Source: Gammaproteobacteria bacterium
GTDB lineage: Bacteria > Pseudomonadota > Gammaproteobacteria > GCA-001735895
Direction of reading: 5' to 3'
Assembly (NCBI GenBank): GCA_029288195.1
Contig: JARFPR010000262.1
Coordinates: 1 to 19,097 of the forward strand
Length of the DNA: 19,097 nt
Below, in pieces: positions 1 to 7,942 of the stretch. Under the pieces are notes generated by a model. It made no database searches. It was not told the origin of the DNA and saw only the letters and a program-made list of their open reading frames with translations. Each line of letters starts with the position of its first letter. Position 1 is the stretch's first letter. Both the position numbers and the translations under genes were made by a program.

Positions 1-251
<251 letters not shown>

Positions 252-264
252 TTAATATTCCGAA

Positions 265-552
265 TTATTCAACAACAGCGATGATGTCATCTTCGCGCAT
301 GATCAGCAGTTCTTCGCCGTCAACCTTGATTTCGGTGCCGGAGTACTTGCCGAAGTAAACGGTGTCACCCGTCTTTACATCCAGGGCACGTACATCACCG
401 GAATCGGTGACCTTGCCGTGACCTGTCGCAAGGATTTCACCCATGCTTGGTTTTTCAGTGGCGGAATCGGGGATTACGATACCACCGGCTGTGGTACGTT
501 CCTCTTCCTTACGCCTGACGATTACTCGATCATGCAGGGGACGAATATTCAT
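265..552 (-). CDS. groES: Co-chaperonin GroES
   Basis: This 95-residue protein is the heptameric lid of the GroEL chamber and acts in the cytoplasm. It starts with the family signature [14 protein letters not shown]. The mobile-loop region [19 protein letters not shown], which contacts GroEL, follows at about residues 17-35, and it ends [11 protein letters not shown]. The length matches the usual 95-97 residues. GGAG at 563-566 (minus strand) sits 10 nt before the start ATG. It is the first gene of the groES–groEL operon, and its control region at 627-711 contains a CIRCE operator and two promoter-like elements. Heat-shock control by both a repressor (HrcA) and sigma32 is inferred from these sites. 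Confidence 0.99.
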   Translation of the reverse strand: MNIRPLHDRVIVRRKEEERTTAGGIVIPDSATEKPSMGEILATGHGKVTDSGDVRALDVKTGDTVYFGKYSGTEIKVDGEELLIMREDDIIAVVE

Positions 553-626
553 TGTTGCTACGCTCCGTAATTTTTCGTTAATGTCTCGCCATCCTCAAGG
601 AATGGACCTGTTTAATTAGCCGCGAG

Positions 627-653
627 TTAGCACTCGCCTATTGGGAGTGCTAA
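627..653 (-). promoter_or_regulatory. CIRCE operator (HrcA binding site) of groESL
   Basis: TTAGCACTC at 627-635, a 9-nt spacer, and GAGTGCTAA at 645-653 form a perfect match to the CIRCE inverted repeat bound by the heat-shock repressor HrcA. It lies 74 bp upstream of the groES start, overlaps the last base of the -10-like box at 653-658, and covers the expected transcription start, so bound HrcA would block initiation. The sequence match is exact. The presence of hrcA elsewhere in the genome is inferred. Confidence 0.96.
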
Positions 654-680
654 TAATATTCAGCGGTTTTTCGTAGTCAA
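653..680 (-). promoter_or_regulatory. Sigma70-type promoter of groESL
   Basis: On the minus strand TTGACT (675-680) is followed after 16 bp by TATTAT (653-658), each one mismatch from the sigma70 consensus. The CIRCE operator begins at the last base of the -10 box, which is the usual geometry of an HrcA-repressed vegetative promoter. Seen from sequence only. Confidence 0.75.
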
Positions 681-685
681 GCGAA

Positions 686-711
686 ATGGGGGATAAAATC
701 GGGGATTCAAG
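686..711 (-). promoter_or_regulatory. Sigma32 (RpoH) heat-shock promoter of groESL
   Basis: On the minus strand CTTGAA (706-711), a 14-bp spacer and CCCCAT (686-691) match the RpoH consensus CTTGAA–N(11-16)–CCCCAT. It lies upstream of the sigma70-type promoter and in the same direction. The likely start near 679 is about 26 bp ahead of the CIRCE element, so transcripts from it would also cross the operator. Confidence 0.8.
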
Positions 712-735
712 CGATTTTTAGATAAAATTTAACTT

Positions 736-1191
736 TTATCTCAGTTTTTGGCGGGATTCATCTTCTCTGTGAAATTTCACACCGTCGATGACGTCGTCAT
801 CACCGGCCTGGTAGCCATGCATATTAACCGTTGACGACACCACCATGCGCGATGCAATGCGGCTAACCAGCCAGATCCGTGTCGGCGGAAACAGCAGGAA
901 AAAACCCACCGCATCGGTGAAGAACCCAGGCGTTAGCAGCAATGCGCCAGCAATCACGAGGCCCATGCCCTCGAGTATTTCGCGTGCCGGCAATTCGTTT
1001 TCCTGCAGTTTGCGCTGCGCCCGCATCAACGTCGACAATCCCTGTATCCTGAGCAGCCAAACGCCGATAACGGCCGTTAGTACCACAAAAAATATGGTCC
1101 AGCCTGCACCAATCACCTGTCCTACCTGGATTAGCAGGTAGATTTCGATTATCGGAACAAGCAGAAAAATAGTAGCGATCAGCGGAAACAT
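736..1191 (-). CDS. fxsA: FxsA family inner-membrane protein
   Basis: This 151-residue membrane protein belongs to the FxsA family, named for suppression of F-plasmid exclusion of phage T7 in E. coli. Its normal cellular role is unknown. The opening MFPLIATIFLLVPIIEIYLLIQVG, the second hydrophobic segment at about 27-47, the loop EGMGLVIAGALLLTPGFFTD (about 74-93) and the cytoplasmic tail with DDVIDG are family hallmarks. The GALLLTPGFFTD motif is the most characteristic. It sits directly upstream of groES in the same direction, as in E. coli and Pseudomonas. groES has its own promoters in between, so coupling is optional. An AT-rich inverted repeat (GATAAAA 721-727, TTTTATC 734-740) straddles its stop codon. 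Confidence 0.93.
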   Translation of the reverse strand: MFPLIATIFLLVPIIEIYLLIQVGQVIGAGWTIFFVVLTAVIGVWLLRIQGLSTLMRAQRKLQENELPAREILEGMGLVIAGALLLTPGFFTDAVGFFLLFPPTRIWLVSRIASRMVVSSTVNMHGYQAGDDDVIDGVKFHREDESRQKLR

Positions 1192-1203
1192 AGGCCTAAC
1201 AAA

Positions 1204-1280
1204 TGGTTAACATCCAATCCTTTAGTATTCGGGAGTATTACCAGAGTAATACTGATATTTGTACTATATGTGGTTAGCAT
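1204..1280. promoter_or_regulatory. Candidate operator region between fxsA and cutA
   Basis: The 122-bp space between the divergent fxsA and cutA genes holds a perfect 8-bp inverted repeat, AGTATTAC (1234-1241) and GTAATACT (1246-1253), separated by CAGA. Around it lie two 10-bp direct repeats differing at one base, TGGTTAACAT (1204-1213) and TGGTTAGCAT (1271-1280). A shorter AGTATT copy is at 1224-1229. The symmetry suggests a repressor or activator site serving one or both genes. The cognate regulator is unknown and I found no clear -35/-10 pair. Confidence 0.45.
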
Positions 1281-1313
1281 ACCATTTATTCAATTGTGTC
1301 TGCGGGAAAACCG

Positions 1314-1631
1314 ATGTCGGAGCACTACCTCGTGATTACATCCTGGCCCGATATCGAGGGCGCCAGGCAGCAGGCACAGACCTGGCTGCAAAATAAACTT
1401 GCAGCCAGTGTAAACATTTTGCCGCAAATGGACTCTATATATCACTGGAAGGGTGAACTTCGACAGGGAAAGGAACACAAGATATTCATCAAGACGAGTG
1501 CTGACCGCATAGACACCCTACAGCGGGAAATTAAAGCCGCTCATCCCTATGCCGTAGCCGAAATACTGCAGTTTAAGATAGACTCTGGCAGCCCCGAATA
1601 TCTGGACTGGATAACGCAATCGACGCAATGA
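1314..1631 (+). CDS. cutA: CutA family divalent-cation tolerance protein
   Basis: This 105-residue protein matches CutA1, a small trimeric protein originally linked to copper tolerance in E. coli; its true function remains debated. Family features seen are an N-terminal strand (YLVITSWPD), AASVNILPQMDSIYHWKGEL in the middle, and KTSADRI, HPYAVAEILQFKI and YLDWI at the end. The usual Cys of the AACVN motif is Ser here. I chose ATG 1314 because GGGAA sits 6 nt upstream; an in-frame GTG at 1296 would add six residues. Its stop overlaps the dsbD start by 4 bp, so it probably leads a translationally coupled cutA–dsbD–tlpA operon. Confidence 0.92.
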   Translation: MSEHYLVITSWPDIEGARQQAQTWLQNKLAASVNILPQMDSIYHWKGELRQGKEHKIFIKTSADRIDTLQREIKAAHPYAVAEILQFKIDSGSPEYLDWITQSTQ

Positions 1632-4057
1632 AGATGATCAAGCAAATCATTGGCCTCGGCCTCGGCTTCTGGCTGCTAATCGCCAGTCCCCTGCTGCAGG
1701 CGCAGGAAGAGGAACTGCTGCCGCCTGAAGAGGCGTTTAGTTTAAGCGCCTGGATCGAAGATGGTGCCCTGGTTGCCGAGTACCAGATAGCACCGGGTTA
1801 CTACATGTACCGGGAACGCTTCGACTTCCAGGTCGATTCGAGTGACGCACCGGCTCGATTCGATGTGGCAGTCATTCCCGATGGAAAAGTCAAGCATGAC
1901 GAATTCTTTGGTGAGGTAGAAACCTATCGCAACAGTGTCAGAAGTGTGTTGCCGATCATTTTCGATAGCGCCACCCCGAGTAACCTGAAAGTCAAGGCGA
2001 CCAGCCAGGGCTGCGCCGACATCGGTGTCTGTTATCCACCCCTCAAGCAAGCCCTGGCAATCAATCTGGCTTCCAGTAACCGGGTCATGCCAACGGCCTG
2101 GGTTGCGAGCAGTGCAGACAGCGAGAGCATAGGTGATGATGTCGCAGCCTTGCAGGCACTCCTCGATGAAGTCACCACAAATCTGGAGAACGAACCGCAA
2201 GCGCAAAGTGGTGAAGCCTCGAAGGGTTCCGATGCCCTCGCGGTACTACAGGCACTCGGCGAAGACCTCGGGCTCGATGACGAGGACGAAATACTTCACC
2301 CCGACGAGGCGTTCATACTGTCCGCCCGCCTTGACGCCAATAACGTCATTCAAACCAACATCCTGATGGCCGATAACATTTACCTGTATCGCGACAAGAT
2401 CAAGATCGCGATGGTTAACGGCGATGGCCATGCTCTCGGTGCCATTTCAGTACCCCGCGGTAAAATGAAGGATGACGAGTTTCTGGGGCCCATGGAAGTT
2501 ATCTATGGCCAGGTCGACGTCTCCATACCGATCATTTCGGAGGCCAACGCCAGTGACCAGCTGGCCTTGTCATATCAATACCAGGGTTGCGTAGAAGATC
2601 GCATTTGCTACCCGCCAGTTACCAAGTACCTGAGCATTAATGCCGCTGAAGGCCTGATCCTGGTAGCCAAGGAACTGACCGATGGCACTGGCACTTCACA
2701 GCCTACCGTTAATTCCGATAGCGGTGGCTCAACAGCACCGGTTTCCGAGCAGGATCAATTTGCACAGCTTTTAAAAGACGAGAGCCTGTTACTCGTAATT
2801 GGATTATTTTTTCTGGCCGGCGTCGGACTCACTTTTACGCCCTGCGTGTTTCCAATGATTCCCATACTGTCGAGCATCATTGCAGGCCAGGGTTCTTCAA
2901 TTACCACCGGCAAGGCCTTCGTGCTTTCATTGATCTACGTACTGTCGATGGCGGTGACCTATGCAATTGCAGGCGCGATTGTCGGCTACTACGGCGCGGA
3001 GTTTAACATTCAGATCTGGTTTCAGGATCCGGTCATCCTGAGCATTTTCGCCGCGGTATTCGTATTACTGTCATTGTCGATGTTCGGTTTTTACGAGCTG
3101 CAGATGCCAAACGCGATCCAGTCACGTCTGACCGCGATCAGTAATAGCCAACAGGGCGGCACACTCGTCGGCGTCGGGCTGATGGGCTTATTCTCGGCAA
3201 TTATTGTTGGCCCCTGCATCACGGCACCCCTGGTCGGTGCTTTAATATTCATTTCACAAACCCAGGACTGGCAGCTTGGCGGCCTCGCCTTATTCGCGCT
3301 GGGCCTCGGCATGGGTGTACCACTGCTGCTGATCGGCACATCGGCCGGTAAGCTGCTGCCACGTGCGGGTGGCTGGATGGATTCCGTCAAAGCAGTATTC
3401 GGCGTGGTATTGCTCGGTGTTGCAATCTGGCTGCTGGAACGCATTCTGCCGGTAGGTATTACCATGGCCCTGATCGCCGCACTGTTAATCGCGTCGGCAA
3501 TTTATATGGGCGCGCTGGATAGCCTGAGTGAATCAGCCAGCGGCTGGCATCGGCTTTTAAAATCGCTCGGATTGTTAATCCTGGTTTATGGTGTTGCCTA
3601 TCTCATCGGCGCGGCCGCGGGCAGTAACGATCTGATCCAGCCGTTACGCGGAATCACCGCGTCTGCCGGCAACACCGGTCAGGCTCAACAACACCTCGCG
3701 TTTCGACAGATCAAGGGCCAAAAGGGTCTGCAGCTCGCCTTGAACGACTCTGTACAGCAGGACCGCACCACCATGCTGGATTTTTACGCCGACTGGTGCA
3801 TCTCCTGCAAGGAAATGGAAAAATACGCCTTCAGTCACCCCCGGGTTCTTGCCGCACTCGAAGATGTCGCTACCTTGCAGGCTGACGTCACCGACAACGA
3901 CAACATCGATACCGAGCTAATGGCTTCACTGGGAATTTATGGCCCACCCGCAATATTGTTTTTTGATTCCAATGGTCAAGAGATACGAAATCGACGCGTC
4001 GTCGGTGAAATGTCGGGCGACCGATTTGCCGATCACGTCGTCGCCACCTTTCAGTGA
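1628..4057 (+). CDS. dsbD: DsbD thiol:disulfide interchange reductase with duplicated N-terminal domain
   Basis: DsbD carries electrons from cytoplasmic thioredoxin across the inner membrane to periplasmic thiol proteins. Seen here in order: a signal peptide (1-25, cleavage near LQA-QEE); an alpha domain with cap-loop motif DEFFG (91-95) and Cys129/Cys135 in GCADIGVCYPP; a second alpha domain with DEFLG (283-287) and Cys321/Cys327 in GCVEDRICYPP; a membrane domain from about 385 to 662 with Cys406 (TPCVFP) and Cys530 (VGPCITAP); and a C-terminal thioredoxin-like domain with Cys724/Cys727 in ADWCISC. At 809 residues it is about 240 longer than E. coli DsbD, the excess being the extra alpha domain and an acidic linker. 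The start ATG overlaps the cutA stop, and its stop overlaps the tlpA-like start. Confidence 0.96.
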   Translation: MKMIKQIIGLGLGFWLLIASPLLQAQEEELLPPEEAFSLSAWIEDGALVAEYQIAPGYYMYRERFDFQVDSSDAPARFDVAVIPDGKVKHDEFFGEVETYRNSVRSVLPIIFDSATPSNLKVKATSQGCADIGVCYPPLKQALAINLASSNRVMPTAWVASSADSESIGDDVAALQALLDEVTTNLENEPQAQSGEASKGSDALAVLQALGEDLGLDDEDEILHPDEAFILSARLDANNVIQTNILMADNIYLYRDKIKIAMVNGDGHALGAISVPRGKMKDDEFLGPMEVIYGQVDVSIPIISEANASDQLALSYQYQGCVEDRICYPPVTKYLSINAAEGLILVAKELTDGTGTSQPTVNSDSGGSTAPVSEQDQFAQLLKDESLLLVIGLFFLAGVGLTFTPCVFPMIPILSSIIAGQGSSITTGKAFVLSLIYVLSMAVTYAIAGAIVGYYGAEFNIQIWFQDPVILSIFAAVFVLLSLSMFGFYELQMPNAIQSRLTAISNSQQGGTLVGVGLMGLFSAIIVGPCITAPLVGALIFISQTQDWQLGGLALFALGLGMGVPLLLIGTSAGKLLPRAGGWMDSVKAVFGVVLLGVAIWLLERILPVGITMALIAALLIASAIYMGALDSLSESASGWHRLLKSLGLLILVYGVAYLIGAAAGSNDLIQPLRGITASAGNTGQAQQHLAFRQIKGQKGLQLALNDSVQQDRTTMLDFYADWCISCKEMEKYAFSHPRVLAALEDVATLQADVTDNDNIDTELMASLGIYGPPAILFFDSNGQEIRNRRVVGEMSGDRFADHVVATFQ

Positions 4058-4590
4058 ATCGTAATTTCCTGTGGCTGACCGCTATCGGCCTGGTTTCGAT
4101 GCTGGCAGGTGTTCTGTTGTTCAACCAGCTACAGCCCGATCCGCAAAATAAGACATCTGCCACTGCAGAAACTGCGGTGGCATTGCATTCGATTCCACTT
4201 TTCGATTTAAGCGGTCAGCAAAGCACTATCGGCGACTGGAAGGCTAACATTCTGATCGTTAATTTCTGGGCCCCCTGGTGTGCGCCCTGTCGGCGCGAAG
4301 TGCCAACCCTGATTAAATTTCACCAGGATTATGCGCAACGAGGTGTTCGCGTACTGGGTATTGCTTTTGACAATGAACCTCAGGTCAGCCGATTCGCCGC
4401 TGATTATCAAATCAACTACCCGATGTTCCTGGCGGGTAATCGTGCCGCGATGTACAATGCAGCCTTCGGTAACCAGAGTGGCAGCCTGCCTTTTACCGCA
4501 CTGCTTGACCAGAATCACCGCATTTTGTTTCAACACAATGGTGAACTCACCGCCAGCCAGCTACGCGAACAGCTCGAGGCCCTGTTATAG
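4054..4590 (+). CDS. Membrane-anchored TlpA/ResA-like thioredoxin
   Basis: This 178-residue protein has an N-terminal membrane anchor (about 5-24) and a periplasmic thioredoxin fold. The redox motif is WCAPC with Cys76 and Cys79, preceded by ILIVNFWAP. The expected cis-proline lies in GSLPFTAL (Pro146). Family proteins reduce specific periplasmic disulfides, for example in cytochrome c maturation. Position after dsbD, with GTG start 4054 overlapping the dsbD TGA, suggests it receives electrons from DsbD; this is inference. The GTG start is supported by the 4-bp overlap and by the anchor that follows directly. The substrate cannot be told from sequence. Confidence 0.9.
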   Translation: MNRNFLWLTAIGLVSMLAGVLLFNQLQPDPQNKTSATAETAVALHSIPLFDLSGQQSTIGDWKANILIVNFWAPWCAPCRREVPTLIKFHQDYAQRGVRVLGIAFDNEPQVSRFAADYQINYPMFLAGNRAAMYNAAFGNQSGSLPFTALLDQNHRILFQHNGELTASQLREQLEALL

Positions 4591-4725
4591 TGAATCTGAC
4601 TAGCCCGACAATAGATAAACTGTCGCCAACTTCGCCAATCTAGCGCTTATCTCGCAAAAACTGGACTCTATCTGGTCGTTATGTGAAAATCCCGGAACAC
4701 TATTCCTAACCTGGAAAAGTTCCAA

Positions 4726-5187
4726 ATGACGCACATACTAGTCATCCATGGCCCCAACCTGAACATGCTCGGTACACGAGAACCCGAGGTTTACGGTGCC
4801 GATACACTTGCCACGATCAACCAGAGCCTGGCGCAAATGGCGGAGCAGAATGGCGCAAGGGTGAAGACCTACCAGTCCAACAAGGAGGGCGATATCGTTA
4901 GCTGCATCCAGCAAGCGGGCGAAAAGGATATTCAGTTCATTATCATAAATCCCGCTGCTTACACCCATACCAGCGTCGCAATAAGGGACGCATTTCTGGC
5001 GACCAATATCCCGTTCATCGAAGTCCACTTATCCAATATTTACGCACGCGAAGAATTTAGAGCTCAATCCTATCTGTCGGACCTCGCGGTGGGCGTAATC
5101 AGTGGCTTTGGTAAAAATAGCTACTTGCTGGCGTTCGAGGCCGCCATCATCCATTGCAATCAATCCTCAAACCAGGGAACCGAATAA
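4726..5187 (+). CDS. aroQ: Type II 3-dehydroquinate dehydratase
   Basis: This enzyme converts 3-dehydroquinate to 3-dehydroshikimate, the third step of the shikimate pathway, in the cytoplasm as a dodecamer. The 153 residues contain the type II signature [16 protein letters not shown] with Arg18 and the catalytic loop Tyr23. [16 protein letters not shown] (Asn75) and [14 protein letters not shown] with catalytic His101 follow. The family usually reads NPGAYTHTS; here Gly is Ala. It starts 135 bp after the tlpA-like gene, so it probably has its own promoter, although I could not pick one. Its TAA stop is followed with no gap by the accB ATG, an aroQ–accB–accC order common in Gammaproteobacteria. 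Confidence 0.97.
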   Translation: MTHILVIHGPNLNMLGTREPEVYGADTLATINQSLAQMAEQNGARVKTYQSNKEGDIVSCIQQAGEKDIQFIIINPAAYTHTSVAIRDAFLATNIPFIEVHLSNIYAREEFRAQSYLSDLAVGVISGFGKNSYLLAFEAAIIHCNQSSNQGTE

Positions 5188-5646
5188 ATGGATATTCGTA
5201 AAGTAAAAAAATTAATTGAGTTACTCGAACAATCGGGTATCGCCGAACTCGAAATAAAGGAGGGCGAGGAGTCTGTAAGAATCAGTCGTCAATCCTCGAC
5301 TACCGTCCAAAGTGTTGCCTTGAACGCGGCACCACAGGCACCACAAGCAATGCCGGTCGTCGCCGCTCCGGGACATGCTGCTACGCCAGCAGAGGTTGCC
5401 GAAGAGGCAGGTGGACACCAGGTCAAATCACCGATGGTGGGCACTTTTTATATCGCGGCCTCCCCTACTTCCGGACCCTTTGTAACCCCGGGTCAAAAGG
5501 TGAGTATTGGAGATACCCTGTGCATCATCGAAGCGATGAAAATGATGAACCAGATCGAAGCCGACAAGGCCGGCACGGTGCGTTCCATCATGGTTGAAAA
5601 CGGCAGCCCGGTCGAATTCGACCAGGTCCTGTTTGTTATTGAGTAA
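5188..5646 (+). CDS. accB: Biotin carboxyl carrier protein of acetyl-CoA carboxylase
   Basis: AccB carries biotin between the carboxylase and transferase parts of acetyl-CoA carboxylase, the first committed step of fatty acid synthesis. The 152 residues show the N-terminal helix region ([20 protein letters not shown]), a flexible Ala/Pro-rich linker at about 38-77, and a biotinyl domain from about 80. Biotin attaches to Lys118 in EAMKMMNQI, and the thumb segment SPTSGPFV (92-99) is present. Length matches E. coli AccB (156). It begins at the base after the aroQ stop, so its translation may depend on aroQ, and accC follows 19 bp later. Confidence 0.98.
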   Translation: MDIRKVKKLIELLEQSGIAELEIKEGEESVRISRQSSTTVQSVALNAAPQAPQAMPVVAAPGHAATPAEVAEEAGGHQVKSPMVGTFYIAASPTSGPFVTPGQKVSIGDTLCIIEAMKMMNQIEADKAGTVRSIMVENGSPVEFDQVLFVIE

Positions 5647-5665
5647 GCAGGCGGAAAACCACCAG

Positions 5666-7009
5666 ATGCTGGAAAAAATTGTTATCGCCAACCGCGGGGA
5701 AATCGCACTTCGAATCCTGCGTGCCTGCCGCGAAATGGATATCAAGACGGTTGCGGTACATTCCACGGCTGATCGTGATCTGAAACACGTCAGGCTCGCC
5801 GATGAATCGGTTTGCATTGGGCCGCCTTCCTCGCTGGAAAGCTACCTCAATATCCCGGCCCTGATTTGTGCAGCCGAGCTGACCAATGCCGACGGTATCC
5901 ATCCAGGCTATGGCTTCCTTTCCGAAAATGCAGAATTTGCAGAGCAGGTCGAATCGAGTGGCTTCAAGTTTATCGGTCCCAGCGCCGCCGCGATCCGCAC
6001 CATGGGTGACAAGGTCGCCGCGATAAAAGCGATGAAGGCAGCCGATGTGCCAACCGTACCCGGTTCAGATGGGCCTCTCGGAGACAGCGACAGTAAAAAT
6101 CTGGAAATGGGTCGCAAGGTCGGTTACCCGGTAATCATCAAGGCTGCCGGGGGCGGGGGCGGACGCGGCATGCGCGTCGTACACGCCGAGGGCAGCCTGC
6201 TGAACTCGATCCAGTTAACCCAGTCCGAGGCAGCTGCAGCCTTTAACAATGATACGGTATACATGGAAAAATTTCTCGGTGCTCCACGTCATATCGAAAT
6301 CCAGGTGCTCGCGGATGCACATGGTAATGCCATCCACCTGGCGGAGCGCGATTGTTCAATGCAAAGGCGGCATCAAAAGGTTGTTGAAGAAGCACCCGCG
6401 CCCGGGATTACCGAAGATCAGCGCAGTAGAATCGGTACCCGCTGTGCCGAGGCCTGCATCAAGATGGGATATGAAGGCGCCGGCACCTTCGAATTCCTGT
6501 ACGAGGATGGCGAGTTTTATTTTATCGAAATGAACACCCGGGTTCAGGTCGAACATCCGGTCACCGAAATGATAACCTGGGTTGATATTATCAAGGAACA
6601 AATCTCGATCGCCTCCGGTAATCCGCTGCGTTATAAACAGGAAGACATTCATGTGCAAGGACATGCGATTGAATGCAGAATTAACGCCGAGGACTCGAAG
6701 ACGTTTCTGCCCTCGCCTGGAAAAATCACTCTTTATCACGCGCCCGGGGGTCCCGGGGTACGCATGGACTCGCATATTTACAACGGCTACACGGTACCGC
6801 CCTACTACGACTCGATGATCGGCAAGCTGATCACCTACGGCAATACTCGCGAATCTGCGATAGCCCGCATGAACGGAGCCCTTTCGGAAATTGTCATCGA
6901 AGGCATCAAGACCAACATCGACCTGCAAAAAGATATTCTCAGTGATGGGAATTTTGCAGTCGGTGGCACCGATATCCATTACCTCGAAAAGAAACTCGGG
7001 ATCGATTAG
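5666..7009 (+). CDS. accC: Biotin carboxylase subunit of acetyl-CoA carboxylase
   Basis: AccC carboxylates the biotin on AccB using bicarbonate and ATP. The 447-residue product starts [20 protein letters not shown], the standard N-terminus, which fixes the start at 5666 although the frame stays open further upstream inside accB. ATP-grasp features are seen: Lys159 in [15 protein letters not shown], the Gly-rich loop 162-168, Glu276 in FEFLYE, and the active-site segment [14 protein letters not shown] (288-301) with Asn290 and Arg292. Length fits E. coli AccC (449). GGCGGAAAA just upstream may serve as a weak ribosome-binding site. prmA follows after 11 bp. Confidence 0.98.
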   Translation: MLEKIVIANRGEIALRILRACREMDIKTVAVHSTADRDLKHVRLADESVCIGPPSSLESYLNIPALICAAELTNADGIHPGYGFLSENAEFAEQVESSGFKFIGPSAAAIRTMGDKVAAIKAMKAADVPTVPGSDGPLGDSDSKNLEMGRKVGYPVIIKAAGGGGGRGMRVVHAEGSLLNSIQLTQSEAAAAFNNDTVYMEKFLGAPRHIEIQVLADAHGNAIHLAERDCSMQRRHQKVVEEAPAPGITEDQRSRIGTRCAEACIKMGYEGAGTFEFLYEDGEFYFIEMNTRVQVEHPVTEMITWVDIIKEQISIASGNPLRYKQEDIHVQGHAIECRINAEDSKTFLPSPGKITLYHAPGGPGVRMDSHIYNGYTVPPYYDSMIGKLITYGNTRESAIARMNGALSEIVIEGIKTNIDLQKDILSDGNFAVGGTDIHYLEKKLGID

Positions 7010-7020
7010 CCCTGCTGACG

Positions 7021-7902
7021 ATGACATGGTGGCAATTCAGCCTAAATTGTCAGGCATCCGAACTTGAACTGGTTGAAGACCTGATGCTAGAGCTGGGGGC
7101 GGTCAGCATTTCATTACGCGACGCGGGTGACGAGCCAATCTATGAACCTCTCCCCGGCGACAACCCGGTGTGGCAGGAATCAATCGTTACCGCAACCTTC
7201 GATAAAGGATGCGATCCCGGTTTACTGCAGCAACAGCTGGTCGACAGGTTACCGGATCACCTGGCAGGCGGATTGCTGCAGGAGAACCTGCAGGACCAGG
7301 ACTGGGACCAGGCCTACAAGCGGCATTTTCAGCCGTTGCAATGCGCTCCAGGCCTCTGGATCGTGCCCAGCTGGTCGGAGCCTCCGGATCCTGCTGCAAC
7401 CATCATACAGCTCGATCCAGGCCTTGCTTTTGGTACCGGGACCCATCCAACGACAGCACTCTGCCTAGCCTGGTTAGGTTCAAGCGATGTCAAGGGCAGC
7501 CAGGTAATCGATTTTGGCTGTGGCTCGGGCATCCTGGCAATTGCGGCGATAAAACTTGGTGCAAAACACGTCGCCGCGGTCGATATCGACGAACAGGCCT
7601 TGAGCGCCTGTCAGTCCAATATGAAAGTGAATGCAATCCGCACGGAGCAGATACTCGTGTGCCGGCCCGAGGATGTGGTATCGACAAACGCGGACCTGCT
7701 GATGGCCAATATTCTAGCCAGGCCACTGATCGATTCTGCTGCGCGGTTTGCATCCATGGTCAGGCCAGAAGGCCAAATTTTGCTCTCGGGGATACTCAAA
7801 ACACAGCTAGAAGATATACAATTGGCTTATCAGCCCTTTTTCAAACTGGATCCAGCAAGTTACCGTGACGAATGGGTGTGTGTCAGCGGTAAACGGCTTT
7901 AA
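7021..7902 (+). CDS. prmA: Ribosomal protein L11 methyltransferase
   Basis: PrmA trimethylates ribosomal protein L11 using S-adenosylmethionine. The 293 residues have an N-terminal substrate-recognition domain beginning MTWWQFSLNC. The linker and cofactor motif LDPGLAFGTGTHPTT (131-145) follows, then methyltransferase motif I as VIDFGCGSGILAIAA (162-176), an acidic motif II DID (188-190), and LLMANILARPL (226-235), where MANI replaces the typical NPPY-like motif. Length equals E. coli PrmA (293). It is 11 bp after accC and 40 bp before the most likely start of the next gene, in the conserved accC–prmA order. Confidence 0.97.
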   Translation: MTWWQFSLNCQASELELVEDLMLELGAVSISLRDAGDEPIYEPLPGDNPVWQESIVTATFDKGCDPGLLQQQLVDRLPDHLAGGLLQENLQDQDWDQAYKRHFQPLQCAPGLWIVPSWSEPPDPAATIIQLDPGLAFGTGTHPTTALCLAWLGSSDVKGSQVIDFGCGSGILAIAAIKLGAKHVAAVDIDEQALSACQSNMKVNAIRTEQILVCRPEDVVSTNADLLMANILARPLIDSAARFASMVRPEGQILLSGILKTQLEDIQLAYQPFFKLDPASYRDEWVCVSGKRL

Positions 7903-7942
7903 CGGGTAACCGATGTTTAGCAGCACGCAATTAGGCGATGTG

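Noticed and set aside
721..740. Inverted repeat GATAAAA / TTTTATC at the fxsA stop as an intrinsic terminator
   Set aside because: The stem is entirely AT-rich apart from one pair, and there is no GC stem followed by a T-run.
5594..5665. N-terminal extension of accC into accB
   Set aside because: The extension overlaps the conserved accB C-terminus and adds residues absent from AccC; the standard [12 protein letters not shown] start is at 5666.
7209..7868. A 219-codon open frame in another plus-strand frame within prmA
   Set aside because: prmA in the main frame carries all methyltransferase motifs; the alternative product is low-complexity and unlike any family.
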